Part shown: positions 7,556-16,271 of the stretch, one piece after another
Position numbering within the stretch: position 1 is the stretch's first letter
Layout of the letters: every line of letters starts with the position of its first letter
DNA from: Rhodohalobacter sulfatireducens
GTDB taxonomy: Bacteria; Bacteroidota; Rhodothermia; Balneolales; Balneolaceae
DNA length: 64,000 nt
Direction of reading: 5' to 3'
NCBI RefSeq assembly: GCF_022012475.1
Contig: NZ_JAKLWS010000006.1
Coordinates: 141,872-205,871 of the forward strand
The notes under the pieces: model-generated
Told to the model about the DNA's origin: nothing
What the model saw: only the letters and a program-made list of their open reading frames with translations
The model's database searches: none
Program-made: the position numbers and the translations under genes

Positions 7556-10156
7556 ATGGAGGGTAATTTTTCAAGTAAAGTTCGTGATGTAATTCAATTC
7601 AGCCGAGAAGAAGCTCTGCGGTTAGGCCATGACTATATTGGCACTGAGCATCTTATCTTGGGAATCGTTCGATTGGGCGACGGAGTCGCTATTCGAATAC
7701 TTAAGAATCTGAATTGCGATCTATTTAAGCTCAAAAAAACTATCGAAGACACAGTTCGAGGTACCGGAGGTACAGTTACTGTAGGGAATATCCCGCTTAC
7801 CAAACAGGCTGAAAAGGTACTCCGTATTACTTATCTCGAAGCAAAACTTTATAAAAGTGACACAATAGGAACTGAACATCTTCTGTTATCTCTCCTAAGG
7901 GATGAAGAAAATATTGCTGCTCAGATATTGCAACAATTTAGTGTGTCGTACGACGCTGTGCGTGAAGAACTTGACATGATCATCTCCGGAAATACCCGAG
8001 ATACAGATCAAAAAGATACCCGAACAGCAAGTTCTTCTACACCGCCGTCTTCATCTAAAGGTTCACAATCATCCGGCAGCTCCAGAGAAAAGAAAATGGA
8101 AAAGTCAAAAACACCAGTACTTGACAATTTTGGCAGAGATCTTACCCAACTCGCTGAGGATGGTAAACTCGATCCGATTATAGGAAGAGAAAAAGAAATC
8201 GAGCGTGTGGCGCAGGTTCTGAGCCGCCGCAAGAAGAATAACCCAGTTCTGATTGGAGAACCGGGAGTAGGAAAAACTGCAATAGCCGAAGGCTTGGCAT
8301 CAAGAATTATTGAACGAAAAGTATCTCGCGTTCTCTACGATAAGCGCGTAATTGCATTGGATCTTGCTGCACTTGTAGCAGGCACGAAGTATCGTGGTCA
8401 GTTTGAAGAACGGATGAAAGCGGTAATGGGTGAACTCGAGAAGACCGATAATGTAATTCTATTTATCGATGAGCTGCATACCATTGTCGGAGCCGGCGGT
8501 GCAAGTGGTTCACTGGATGCATCGAACATGCTGAAACCGGCCCTCGCAAGAGGCGAAGTTCAGGCCATCGGTGCCACTACATTGAACGAATACCGACAGT
8601 TTATAGAAAAAGACGGTGCTCTCGAAAGGCGATTCCAGAAAATTATGGTCGATCCGACAACGATTGAGGAAACGCTTGAAATTCTTACACAAATTAAAGG
8701 GAAATACGAAAAACATCACAGTGTTCGGTATAGCGAAGACGCTATTGATGCATGTGTGAAACTTACAGACCGGTACGTAACCGATCACTTCCTTCCCGAT
8801 AAGGCAATTGATGCGCTGGATGAAGCTGGCGCTCGTGTTCACTTATCAAACATTACCGTTCCGGATCATATTCTTGAACTCGAAGATGAGATCGAAAAAA
8901 CAAGCCAGGAGAAAAATTCTATGGTCAAAAAGCAGCGGTTTGAAGAAGCTGCACGCCTCCGGGATACCGAGAAGCGATTGATTGAAGAATTAGACCAGGC
9001 TCAGAAGGAATGGGAGAAAGAATCAGAACACATTGTTTACGATGTATCCGATGAGGATGTAGCATCTGTTGTTGCCATGATGAGCGGAGTTCCCGTCAAC
9101 AAGATCAGCCAGAAAGAAGGTCAGAAACTTCTTCACATGAAAGAGGAGCTTGGCAAGAATATTGTTGGTCAGGAGGAAGCGATCAATAAACTCACAAAAG
9201 CCATTCAAAGAACGCGAGCCGGATTAAAAGATCCTTCGCGTCCTATTGGGTCATTCATATTCCTCGGGCCTACCGGTGTAGGTAAAACTGAAATGGCGAA
9301 AGTACTTGCAAAATACCTGTTTGATAAGGAAGAAGCCCTGATTCGAATTGATATGAGTGAGTACATGGAAAAATTCAGTGTCTCGCGACTTGTTGGTGCG
9401 CCTCCGGGATACGTAGGCTATGAAGAAGGTGGAATTCTGACTGAAAAAGTTCGAAGAAAACCATACAGTGTTGTACTTCTCGATGAAATTGAGAAGGCTC
9501 ACCCGGATGTGTTTAATATTCTCCTGCAGGTTCTGGATGACGGAATCCTGACGGATAGTCTCGGCAGAAAAGTTGATTTCAGGAATACAATTATTATCAT
9601 GACATCAAATATTGGTGCTCGTGATATCAGAAATATGGGTAAAGGAATCGGTTTCTCAGCAGGTGACGGAGAGTTCGACTATGCTCAGATGAAGTCGACC
9701 ATTCAAGATGCACTGAAGAAAGTTTTCAACCCCGAGTTTCTGAACAGAATAGATGATGTTCTGACATTCAGACCACTCGAAAGAGATGATATATTCAAGA
9801 TAATTGATATTCTTTCTGATGAACTCTTCGTGAGAATTCGAAACCTCGGATATGAACTTGAGCTCACAAAAGGGGCCAAGGATTTCATCACCGACAAAGG
9901 ATTCGATCAAAAATATGGAGCGCGTCCACTAAAACGTGCCATCCAGAAATATGTGGAAGATCCTCTCGCTGAAGAGCTCTTAGGGGTGGATCATCCCGAA
10001 GGATCGCTCATCAAAATTAAGATGAATAAATCCCGTGACGGACTCGAATTCGATTGGACTGAACCTGAATCATCAGCTGCTGAAGCAGAAAATGGAGATG
10101 ACGGAGATCAGGACAATTCAACCTCCGAAGAATCAGAGCAGGAAGCGAAAGCCTGA
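7556..10156 (+). CDS. clpC: ATP-dependent Clp protease ATP-binding subunit ClpC
   Basis: Hexameric AAA+ unfoldase that feeds proteins to ClpP and handles stress-damaged or regulated substrates. The 866 residues show the ClpC order: two N-terminal Clp repeats (about 1-150), a Ser/Thr-rich linker, AAA domain 1 with Walker A GEPGVGKT (about 236-243), a UVR/middle region with the [17 protein letters not shown] phrase (about 460-476), AAA domain 2 with [12 protein letters not shown] (about 572-583), and a C-terminal domain ending in an acidic tail. The UVR-type middle domain separates it from ClpA and ClpB. It is flanked by its own upstream region and a terminator at 10181, so it is probably a single-gene unit. 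No CIRCE or CtsR box is obvious. Confidence 0.95.
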   Translation: MEGNFSSKVRDVIQFSREEALRLGHDYIGTEHLILGIVRLGDGVAIRILKNLNCDLFKLKKTIEDTVRGTGGTVTVGNIPLTKQAEKVLRITYLEAKLYKSDTIGTEHLLLSLLRDEENIAAQILQQFSVSYDAVREELDMIISGNTRDTDQKDTRTASSSTPPSSSKGSQSSGSSREKKMEKSKTPVLDNFGRDLTQLAEDGKLDPIIGREKEIERVAQVLSRRKKNNPVLIGEPGVGKTAIAEGLASRIIERKVSRVLYDKRVIALDLAALVAGTKYRGQFEERMKAVMGELEKTDNVILFIDELHTIVGAGGASGSLDASNMLKPALARGEVQAIGATTLNEYRQFIEKDGALERRFQKIMVDPTTIEETLEILTQIKGKYEKHHSVRYSEDAIDACVKLTDRYVTDHFLPDKAIDALDEAGARVHLSNITVPDHILELEDEIEKTSQEKNSMVKKQRFEEAARLRDTEKRLIEELDQAQKEWEKESEHIVYDVSDEDVASVVAMMSGVPVNKISQKEGQKLLHMKEELGKNIVGQEEAINKLTKAIQRTRAGLKDPSRPIGSFIFLGPTGVGKTEMAKVLAKYLFDKEEALIRIDMSEYMEKFSVSRLVGAPPGYVGYEEGGILTEKVRRKPYSVVLLDEIEKAHPDVFNILLQVLDDGILTDSLGRKVDFRNTIIIMTSNIGARDIRNMGKGIGFSAGDGEFDYAQMKSTIQDALKKVFNPEFLNRIDDVLTFRPLERDDIFKIIDILSDELFVRIRNLGYELELTKGAKDFITDKGFDQKYGARPLKRAIQKYVEDPLAEELLGVDHPEGSLIKIKMNKSRDGLEFDWTEPESSAAEAENGDDGDQDNSTSEESEQEAKA

Positions 10157-10180
10157 TAAAAGGTACATAAGAATTGATGC

Positions 10181-10213
10181 AAAGCACGTGGCCGGTGGTC
10201 ACGTGCTTTTTTT
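10181..10213 (+). terminator. Terminator after clpC
   Basis: Stem AAGCACGTG / CACGTGCTT around a 9-nt GC-rich loop, followed by seven T residues, 25 nt after the clpC stop codon. Confidence 0.88.
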
Positions 10214-10341
10214 ATGGAATCAACTTTTCGAATCTCAGGAGTTAAAGTTCACAAAGTTGTTGAATAAAATAGCTGTTGTGAGAGCTCTGTTTTGTGCTTT
10301 ATCCAATATTTGGCACGAACAGTATCTGCAAAATTACAATT

Positions 10342-11445
10342 CTAAAAAACCACATCCACCAGAAGGTTACGATTCAAACCTGATATTGAATAGGAGTTAG
10401 AACCCGTTACAGATAAAGCCACGCGATCAATATTCAGGGTGGAAATTGAAAATGGCACATCTTCCCTGGCAATTTCAAGTTCCGATATACTAACAGCCGT
10501 AATTTCCGGTTCTTCTATTGTCATACCACTTTGTGAGCCGCCGAGTGCAATAATTGTTTGAGCTTCAGGATCGTAACCGGCAAAAAGAATAGAGCTCCTT
10601 GATGAAGCACTTCCGAGTCTGTTGCCACTTAGAATTTCATAAACCTGAACTCTGCCGCTGGAATAGATTGTAAGATGTGTCGAATCTGTATTTAGCGTTG
10701 CACCGATCAGATCTTCATCACTTGTTTGTTGAAAAAGTTCATTCCCAAACCTGTCATACACGGTCGCAGTATGTCCACCGGCCCCTGCGGTGACCAGCGT
10801 AATAAACCCACCACTCTCACTGATCCGAACATCCCTGATTTCATCTTCTCTGCTATTGAAAAAAAGGTCTGTATCCTGCTCACCGTAAACAATTTGTGCC
10901 CTTGAACCAGTCTCTGGCCCATAAGCAATAACCGGGTTGTAAAGTACAATGGTACTTCCAAATGGATTTGATGCCAACTGCGATTCCTGCTCTCCATCCG
11001 TACTCCCCGAACTATTTGAAACCTGGTAACTTGTCTCCCCTTTTGCATTCAAAAAAGTAAAGTTAGCCACATTGTCACGAAGCACGATATCTCCATTATC
11101 GAATTGATATGTATTAATTGTGTTATCTGATGGGGTAAAAAATTGGAGGGCTCGTTCGATAAAAAGGTCACCTTCTGCATTGTAGCTCATCAGGTTAATC
11201 CCATTGCTTCTCTGTAAAAATGAAGCTCTGCGGTTTGATGATGAGAACGACCAAGCTTCAGGATTCGCTATTTGAGCAGATCCTAAAACAAACTGGTTGC
11301 CGGAGACAATCACAGTACCATCACCGGCTGAAAATGTATTGTCAGAAAAGGAGCTCTGAGCCGGGTCAGATTCTATCTCTATCGACTGAGAAAAAAGAGA
11401 TGGTGAATAACTGATGAAAATAAGTACGGTAAAAAGAAACTTCAT
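10342..11445 (-). CDS. Exported beta-rich protein, propeller-like, function unknown
   Basis: I do not recognise a named family. The chosen start at 11445 gives 367 residues opening with a Sec signal peptide (MKFLFTVLIFISYSPSLFSQ); an in-frame start 12 codons earlier would only add polar residues before the signal. The mature part is rich in Ser, Thr, Gly and Asn, with repeated short beta-strand patterns such as GNQFVLGS, DGDIVLRD-like and STHLTIYSSGRVQVYE. These suggest a beta-propeller of the kind seen in WD40- or NHL-like extracellular proteins. There is no sorting domain or cysteine pattern. It is divergent from the glycosyltransferase at 11516 and convergent with clpC. Confidence 0.7.
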   Translation of the reverse strand: MKFLFTVLIFISYSPSLFSQSIEIESDPAQSSFSDNTFSAGDGTVIVSGNQFVLGSAQIANPEAWSFSSSNRRASFLQRSNGINLMSYNAEGDLFIERALQFFTPSDNTINTYQFDNGDIVLRDNVANFTFLNAKGETSYQVSNSSGSTDGEQESQLASNPFGSTIVLYNPVIAYGPETGSRAQIVYGEQDTDLFFNSREDEIRDVRISESGGFITLVTAGAGGHTATVYDRFGNELFQQTSDEDLIGATLNTDSTHLTIYSSGRVQVYEILSGNRLGSASSRSSILFAGYDPEAQTIIALGGSQSGMTIEEPEITAVSISELEIAREDVPFSISTLNIDRVALSVTGSNSYSISGLNRNLLVDVVF

Positions 11446-11515
11446 CGAATGATAGGTTAATGTTGTTATATTCAAATTCACTTAAAGAACGAGAATTTTG
11501 TAATGAAATGCATTG

Positions 11516-12487
11516 ATGTTCTACTCCATTATCATACCGGTATACAACCGACCGGATGAAATCTATGAGTTGCTCGAGAGCCTGACCAAACAGACCTACA
11601 CAAACTTTGAAGTGCTAATTGTAGAAGATGGTTCCGAAAAAACTTCTAAAGATGTTGTTGATGAATTCTCAAACCGGCTCAACATCAGTTACTATTACAA
11701 AGATAACAGCGGACAGGGATTCTCGAGAAACTACGGTTTTGAGCGTGCAAATGGTGAATATTATGTGATGTTTGATTCAGACTGTATCATACCGCAGCAC
11801 TATTTTGAAACTGTAAATGCATTTCTATCACAAAATCCTGTTGATGCCTGGGGCGGTCCGGATCGCGCTCATCCCTCTTTCACTCAACTACAGAAAGCGA
11901 TTAATTTTAGTATGACCTCCTTTTTTACGACCGGTGGCATCCGTGGATTAAAGAGAAAAATGGGTACATTTCATCCAAGGAGTTTCAATATGGGAATCAG
12001 CCGCGAGGTGTATGAAAAGATCGGTGGATATAAAATTACCCGGATGGGAGAAGATCTTGAGTTTAGCATGCGCATCATTAAAAGTGGATTTAAGTCAGCA
12101 TTGATTGCAGATGCCTATGTATATCACAAACGTCGAACAAGTCTTCGTCAATTTTTTTGGCAGTTACACTTTTTTGGCCGGGCTCGTATAAATATCAGGC
12201 GATTTTATCCCGAAGAAGTAAAACTCGTTCACCTCTTCCCCACTTTCTTTTTTATCGGTTTAATTCTTTCGGTAGCGTTCTTAGTACTCAATATTGCAAT
12301 GCTTAAACAGTTTTATCTCCTCTACATTCTATATGCCATATTACTTTTTGCAAGTGCGTTTATAAAAGAGAAAAGCTTCAAGATTGCATTACTTTCTATC
12401 GTAACCGCTTTTACTCAACTCTCTGCGTATTCCATTGGATTCCTTTCAGAATTATCAAAAGATTTATTGAAAAAAACGAAAATTTAA
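11516..12487 (+). CDS. Family 2 glycosyltransferase with C-terminal membrane segments
   Basis: GT-A fold enzyme that transfers a sugar from a nucleotide-sugar donor to a membrane-anchored or polysaccharide acceptor. It opens with the GT2 phrase YSIIIPVYNRPDEI, has the DxD-like metal motif MFDSDCI at about residue 86, and the acceptor-side motif MGEDLEFSMRI (ED) near 181. After about residue 235 come two or three hydrophobic segments that anchor it in the inner membrane. A TTG at 11513 directly precedes the ATG chosen here; I prefer the ATG. It is a single gene next to the tRNA cluster, so its pathway is not shown by context. Confidence 0.85.
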   Translation: MFYSIIIPVYNRPDEIYELLESLTKQTYTNFEVLIVEDGSEKTSKDVVDEFSNRLNISYYYKDNSGQGFSRNYGFERANGEYYVMFDSDCIIPQHYFETVNAFLSQNPVDAWGGPDRAHPSFTQLQKAINFSMTSFFTTGGIRGLKRKMGTFHPRSFNMGISREVYEKIGGYKITRMGEDLEFSMRIIKSGFKSALIADAYVYHKRRTSLRQFFWQLHFFGRARINIRRFYPEEVKLVHLFPTFFFIGLILSVAFLVLNIAMLKQFYLLYILYAILLFASAFIKEKSFKIALLSIVTAFTQLSAYSIGFLSELSKDLLKKTKI

Positions 12488-12587
12488 CCCGGTTTGAAAT
12501 TGCAATCAGATTCAAAAACTTTTATCTTATGATTCTTTTGACAATCTGATACAAACAAACCCATTCATTGATTTTTGAATGGAGTTA

Positions 12588-12661
12588 CGGGGAGTGGCGC
12601 AGGCCGGTAGCGCATTCGCTTTGGGAGCGAAGGGTCGCAGGTTCAAATCCTGTCTCCCCGA
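12588..12661 (+). tRNA. tRNA-Pro (TGG anticodon)
   Basis: Full cloverleaf: 7-bp acceptor stem CGGGGAG / CTCCCCG, anticodon stem TTCGC / GCGAA with TGG at 12622-12624, T arm with GGTTCAAATCC, discriminator A. CCA is not encoded. It is the first gene of a six-tRNA cluster and the source of the decayed copy just downstream. Confidence 0.96.
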
Positions 12662-12699
12662 CATAATATTTAGTTTTGACATATTGCTTTGAATAGTTT

Positions 12700-12783
12700 G
12701 GGAAATGCCCCAGGCTGGCAACAAATCCCGACAGGCTTGTCGGGAGGGTCGCAGGTTTCCCGACTCCTCGGGATCTCCCCGAC
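12700..12783 (+). pseudogene. Decayed copy of tRNA-Pro carrying two GC-rich palindromes
   Basis: The stretch aligns with the intact tRNA-Pro 40 nt upstream. Its first 19 nt match at 14 positions (GGGAAATGCCCCAGGCTGG against GGGGAGTGGCGCAGGCCGG), GGGTCGCAGGTT at 12746-12757 is identical, and the tail TCTCCCCGAC is identical. The anticodon arm position instead holds a palindrome (TCCCGACA-GGCT-TGTCGGGA), and the T loop holds another (TCCCGA-CTCC-TCGGGA). No usable anticodon or acceptor stem remains, so it is a tandem-duplicated tRNA that has decayed or was invaded by palindromes. Confidence 0.6.
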
Positions 12784-12872
12784 TTTTAGGAAGGTTGAAT
12801 TGTGAATGTTGGATTCATTGCGGGCGCGATTGAAATTCGCCATTCAACACTCAACAATCTTCATTCCAATTA

Positions 12873-12946
12873 GCGCCCATAGCTCAACTGGATAGAGCAA
12901 CGGCCTTCTAAGCCGTAGGTTACAGGTTCGACTCCTGTTGGGCGTA
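12873..12946 (+). tRNA. tRNA-Arg (TCT anticodon)
   Basis: Acceptor GCGCCCA / TGGGCGT, D arm AGCTCAACTGGATAGAGC, anticodon stem ACGGC / GCCGT with TCT at 12907-12909, T arm with GGTTCGACTCC, discriminator A. CCA is not encoded. Confidence 0.96.
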
Positions 12947-13021
12947 CGAAGGTTTCTTGATTTGAATGATTGACAATCATTAATTTGTATTTATACGTCA
13001 TTCAGAGGTGACTTTAACAAA

Positions 13022-13092
13022 GGCGACATGGCCGAGTGGTTAGGCAGAGGTCTGCAAAACCTCGTACGGCGGTTCGAATCCGCCTGTCGCCT
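13022..13092 (+). tRNA. tRNA-Cys (GCA anticodon)
   Basis: Acceptor GGCGACA / TGTCGCC, anticodon stem GAGGT / ACCTC with GCA at 13054-13056, T arm CGGTTCGAATCCG. The 71-nt length is typical of tRNA-Cys. A T-run follows the discriminator base but there is no separate hairpin. Confidence 0.95.
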
Positions 13093-13114
13093 CTTTTTTT
13101 ATTGGATATATTTT

Positions 13115-13187
13115 GCCGCGTTCGTCTAGGGGTTTAGGACGCCGCCCTTTCACGGCGGTAACACGGGTTCGAATCCCGTACGCGGTA
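13115..13187 (+). tRNA. tRNA-Glu (TTC anticodon), copy 1
   Basis: Acceptor GCCGCGT / ACGCGGT, anticodon stem CCGCC / GGCGG with TTC at 13149-13151, T arm GGGTTCGAATCCC. A nearly identical second copy lies at 13361-13433. Confidence 0.96.
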
Positions 13188-13193
13188 CATTAT

Positions 13194-13268
13194 GGAGCTT
13201 GTAGCTCAGTTGGTTAGAGCGCCAGGTTGTGGCCCTGGAGGCCGTGGGTTCAAATCCCATCAGGCTCC
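13194..13268 (+). tRNA. tRNA-His (GTG anticodon)
   Basis: Anticodon stem CCAGG / CCTGG with GTG at 13229-13231. Eight nucleotides precede the T8-A9 pair and give an 8-bp acceptor, with G-1 at 13194 opposite C73 at 13268, the hallmark of tRNA-His. The following CCA at 13269-13271 may be encoded; the other tRNAs here lack it. Confidence 0.95.
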
Positions 13269-13287
13269 CCATTTCAGTGAACATTTC

Positions 13288-13341
13288 ACAGTGATCAGTT
13301 ATCAGAAGGAACAGTCTTTATCTCTGATAACTGATCACTGT
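13288..13341. repeat. 19-bp perfect inverted repeat between tRNA-His and tRNA-Glu
   Basis: Left arm 13288-13306 (ACAGTGATCAGTTATCAGA) and right arm 13323-13341 are perfect reverse complements around a 16-nt loop. It begins 19 nt after tRNA-His and ends 19 nt before tRNA-Glu 2. There is no poly-T, so it is not a simple terminator; it could be a processing hairpin or a miniature palindromic element. Confidence 0.8.
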
Positions 13342-13360
13342 TTTATTGTGAAGCTGTTCT

Positions 13361-13433
13361 GCCGCGTTCGTCTAGGGGTTTAGGACGCCGCCCTTTCACG
13401 GCGGTAACACGGGTTCAAATCCCGTACGCGGTA
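13361..13433 (+). tRNA. tRNA-Glu (TTC anticodon), copy 2
   Basis: Same sequence as the copy at 13115-13187 apart from one base in the T loop (GGTTCAAATCC instead of GGTTCGAATCC). Anticodon TTC at 13395-13397. It is the last gene of the tRNA cluster, just before a terminator. Confidence 0.95.
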
Positions 13434-13436
13434 CAT

Positions 13437-13480
13437 AAGAAATCCCGGACCTCTCAAAAAGACCCGGGATTTCTTGTTTT
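13437..13480 (+). terminator. Terminator of the tRNA cluster
   Basis: Stem AAGAAATCCCGG / CCGGGATTTCTT (12 bp; 13437-13448 and 13464-13475), then GTTTT. It starts 4 nt after the last tRNA. Confidence 0.85.
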
Positions 13481-13527
13481 AACAGGTTGATCTGATGAAT
13501 TTCTGGCTTTTTATGCCATTTAAACTA

Positions 13528-14049
13528 TTATGTGAATATAATTTCAGCACCGGCAGATTTCTCATAGAACTCTCCGACTGTGATTATGCCGTCTACTTGC
13601 TCACAGAAATCAGATTCATCTAAATGAAACATGTCTACTGTAGCTTTACATGCATAAATTTCGGCTCCAGTATCGTGTATCATCTCTATAAACTCCCTGA
13701 CAGGAGGAATATCTAAATTTTCCATTTCCTCTTTCATCTTCTTAGTTGCAAAAGATGACATCCCCGGTAGGCCTCCCAGCATTGTTGGTATATGCATAGC
13801 TGGATTCCCAACGGTAGGTACTTTTAGATTATCCATCTTATCATTGATGATTGCTTCGAGGCCAAAAAATGTAAAGAATAGCGTTGCTTCTATTCCCTCC
13901 ATCCGGGCTCCGTTTCCCATAATCAAACCCGGGTACACACCATCCAAAGATCCTTTTGAGATGATGAGCGATACTTTTTTAATTGGCTCTTTTGATGATT
14001 TTATCTCATCCAATCCTTTTGTTTTTTCTTTAGTTACAAATTGTGTCAT
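13528..14049 (-). CDS. DsrE2-like (DsrE/DsrF family) sulfur-transfer protein
   Basis: DsrE/F-like peroxiredoxin-fold protein of 173 residues, of the DsrE2 type known from sulfur oxidisers as a sulfurtransferase or persulfide-handling partner. The fold opens with VSLIISKGSLDGVYPGLIMGNGA (about 26-48) and carries the conserved cysteine in IYACKATVDMF at about 131-141; a second cysteine is in DFCEQVDG. No transmembrane helix is clear. It is the last gene of the operon with the DsrC/TusE-like gene (15 nt upstream) and the flavoprotein. Its strong ribosome binding site (AAAGGAGGGAATT) stands out in this genome. The role in sulfur relay follows from family and context. Confidence 0.85.
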   Translation of the reverse strand: MTQFVTKEKTKGLDEIKSSKEPIKKVSLIISKGSLDGVYPGLIMGNGARMEGIEATLFFTFFGLEAIINDKMDNLKVPTVGNPAMHIPTMLGGLPGMSSFATKKMKEEMENLDIPPVREFIEMIHDTGAEIYACKATVDMFHLDESDFCEQVDGIITVGEFYEKSAGAEIIFT

Positions 14050-14064
14050 AGTAATTCCCTCCTT

Positions 14065-14382
14065 TTAAATACAACCTTTTGGTTTTGGTAATCCGGCAAT
14101 TTTTGCAGCTTTTTTAGCCGGCCCTTTTGGAAATAACTGGTAAAGTTCTTTCGTAGAAACACCGCTTTCTTTCGTCAATTTTCTGATAGACGGCGCATCC
14201 CCCTGCTCGTCAAATTCCTTTTGGATATATTTAATCACTTTCCAATGGCGGTCAGTCAATTCACCTACATCCTCAATATTTGCTAACTCCTGGGCTAGTT
14301 CTTCCGACCAATCCTCGCGATTCGCCAGGTGTCCGTCTTGATCAAGTAGAACTGTTTTTTCTTGTTTGGTTTCTGAAGTCAT
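14065..14382 (-). CDS. DsrC/TusE family sulfur carrier, single-cysteine variant
   Basis: Member of the DsrC/TusE/DsvC family, small proteins that carry sulfur as a persulfide on a flexible C-terminal arm. The 105 residues include the family core LTDRHWKVIKYIQKEF (about 58-73) and end with GLPKPKGCI. True DsrC has two arm cysteines ten residues apart; here the upstream one is replaced by Ala (AAKIAGLPKP) and only the penultimate Cys remains, as in TusE-like members. The gene lies 20 nt after the flavoprotein stop and 15 nt before the DsrE2-like gene, so all three form one operon. Its ribosome site GAGGT is good. Confidence 0.88.
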   Translation of the reverse strand: MTSETKQEKTVLLDQDGHLANREDWSEELAQELANIEDVGELTDRHWKVIKYIQKEFDEQGDAPSIRKLTKESGVSTKELYQLFPKGPAKKAAKIAGLPKPKGCI

Positions 14383-14402
14383 CTTTTTACCTCGATTTTA
14401 TT

Positions 14403-15671
14403 TTATAGTTGTAAAGTCTTTGTCTCCTGTTCCTCTTTTTCCGGTACGATCTTTCCTGCCATCGACATTTGCGATTCTAACGGAAGGTCTCTCCCTTTGA
14501 TTAACATGTTCCAATAAAGCCACTTGAATCCCATTTTCCCGATATGATTCATTTTGGTTTCTTTTAAGAGAGAAAATGGCCCAATGCCAGGTATTGGGAA
14601 TTTTCCGGGGAGTGGTTCAGTATCGTAGTTAAAGTCTATAAGAAGCCCCTTGCCATCTCCCGATTCGATAAAGCAGTTCGCATGCCCGTCAAACGATGCA
14701 GTGAGCGGTTCACCATTAATATGGCTCAAAAGATTTTCGAAAAGCACATCTGATTCAAAATGGGCAACCGATCCCGCTTTTGATGAAGGAAGATTTGTTG
14801 CATCACCAATTACAAATATATTCTCCCAGTTTTCTGATTGCAGGGTATGATTATCAGTCGGAATAAAATTCAGTTCATCTCCCATTTCACTCTTCTCAAT
14901 AGCCTCTATTCCCATATTTGTTGGAATCGTTACTAAAAGATCGAACTCAACTTCTCTTTCATCCCAGGAGATAATTTTCTTCTCTTCATTATCAACCCGC
15001 CCAATATTGAATTCTGTAACAAGATTAATATTCTTCTCTTCTAAAAAATTACCTAATTCTCTTGCGGCAATCGGTTTCGTAAATGCGGCATCGAGAGGGG
15101 TGACAAATATGATTTCCACCTTGTCTCGCATTCCTTTTTTCTTGAAATAATCATCTGCAAGAAATAGAAATTCTAAAGGAGCTACCGGGCATTTGATCGG
15201 CATTTCGGCAATATTCAAGACCAGCTTTCCACCTTCCCAATCATCCAAAAACTCTGCCAATGCCAAAGCTCCTTCAATGGTATAAAAATCAAATATTGAT
15301 TTCTTCCAGAGCTCATCGGTCATCCCCTCGATTTCGTCAGGTCGTATCTCTGTGCCCGTTGCAATAATCAAATAATCGTAGGAAAGAACATCACCACTCG
15401 ACAAGTGTACCTTGTTTTCCTCCGGTTTGATCAAATCTATCTCAGAAACGATAACATTCGTGTCCTTAGGAAAGAAATTTTTCTTGGGTTTGATAACATC
15501 TTCCTTTGAATAAATTCCGAATGGTATAAACAAAAACCCTGGTTGATAATAGTGTGTTTCGTCTTTATCGACTATGGTGAGTCTAAATTCGTCTGACTTC
15601 AGGGCTTTACTGAGCTTGTTGGCCATCATTGTTCCCGAAGTCCCTGCTCCTAATATGAGGATATCTTTCAT
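14403..15671 (-). CDS. Sulfide:quinone oxidoreductase-like flavoprotein
   Basis: Two-dinucleotide-fold FAD enzyme of 422 residues related to sulfide:quinone reductases, which oxidise sulfide and pass electrons to the membrane quinone pool. The FAD motif GAGTSGTMMANKL is at residues 8-20, the second GxGD-type motif VIGDATNLPSSKAG at about 290, and redox-candidate cysteines are in PIKCPVAP (about 165) and HANCFIE (about 330). The C-terminal segment is amphipathic, which suits membrane association. It is the first gene of the operon with the DsrC/TusE-like and DsrE2-like genes. The start has a strong AGGAGGGA site. Substrate is inferred; a related rhodanese- or persulfide-linked flavoprotein is the alternative. 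Confidence 0.85.
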   Translation of the reverse strand: MKDILILGAGTSGTMMANKLSKALKSDEFRLTIVDKDETHYYQPGFLFIPFGIYSKEDVIKPKKNFFPKDTNVIVSEIDLIKPEENKVHLSSGDVLSYDYLIIATGTEIRPDEIEGMTDELWKKSIFDFYTIEGALALAEFLDDWEGGKLVLNIAEMPIKCPVAPLEFLFLADDYFKKKGMRDKVEIIFVTPLDAAFTKPIAARELGNFLEEKNINLVTEFNIGRVDNEEKKIISWDEREVEFDLLVTIPTNMGIEAIEKSEMGDELNFIPTDNHTLQSENWENIFVIGDATNLPSSKAGSVAHFESDVLFENLLSHINGEPLTASFDGHANCFIESGDGKGLLIDFNYDTEPLPGKFPIPGIGPFSLLKETKMNHIGKMGFKWLYWNMLIKGRDLPLESQMSMAGKIVPEKEEQETKTLQL

Positions 15672-16271
15672 GATTGTTCCCTCCTGTAGTTGTATAGTGA
15701 AGAATCTCTTTTTTCTTTAACCTAATTTAAATTTGATAAAAAATATTTGTTAAAATTTCTATCGTTAAATAGGTCAAATTAATTAATGAAGATGATTCAT
15801 TTCATCCGTTTGATTGCGCCTAGAATGTTTTTTGTTTGTTTGTTAATGATGCGATAAATATGGTTATAATTGTAATTAAGAGGAAGGGTACTTAATCTGA
15901 TTGGGTAATAAGGGCATTCCCTACAATAGTAGGGATTTCCCCTAAAAACAGTAGATACTGGTGAGATAATAAAGACGATTAAAAAATTTTGTTATTTATT
16001 GGATCCTCTGCCCGTTTGTAGGTGAAGAATTTGTACATAAACTTTTCCGCTTTCGAAAACTGCTCACCCTAAATTGAAATTTCTGAAATTATAATTTATC
16101 AAATCTACATATTCGAATAGTTTATTATTGATTTAGTGACTGGTTTTAAATAACCTGTTTTATATATGCTTTGCTCAAAGTCTATATCATAAAAAAATTC
16201 GGGAATCTAATTTCTGAGGTCAATTTATCCCGAGAACGAACTATCTATTGATTAATCTAAATGGAGTGAAT
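15672..16271. other. 600-nt intergenic region between the sulfur operon and a divergent oxidoreductase
   Basis: No credible coding frame or RNA gene. The two divergent transcription units must have their promoters here. The only clear structured element is the pair of GGG...CCC palindromes at 15910-15944, listed separately. Confidence 0.6.
15910..15944. promoter_or_regulatory. Tandem TAGGG/CCCTA palindromes, candidate NarL/NreC-type regulator sites
   Basis: Two adjacent palindromes: AAGGG-CATT-CCCTA (15910-15923) and TAGGG-ATTTC-CCCTA (15930-15944). The overlapping CCCTAC-AATA-GTAGGG (15919-15934) joins them. A matching site, TAGGG-GAAAC-CCCTA, lies at 38296-38310 beside a NarL-type regulator gene. 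The sites are about 240 nt upstream of the flavoprotein start. From memory, the staphylococcal oxygen regulator NreC binds a closely similar sequence, TAGGGN4CCCTA. Confidence 0.5.

Noticed and set aside
12527..12724. Minus-strand ORF over tRNA-Pro
   Set aside because: It is the antisense of the tRNA gene and has no protein-like features.
13288..13341. CRISPR-like array
   Set aside because: There is one inverted repeat and no regularly spaced direct repeats or cas genes anywhere in the window.
13192..13383. Plus-strand ORF of 63 codons across tRNA-His
   Set aside because: It reads through a complete tRNA gene and the inverted repeat; the amino-acid pattern comes from RNA structure, not coding.
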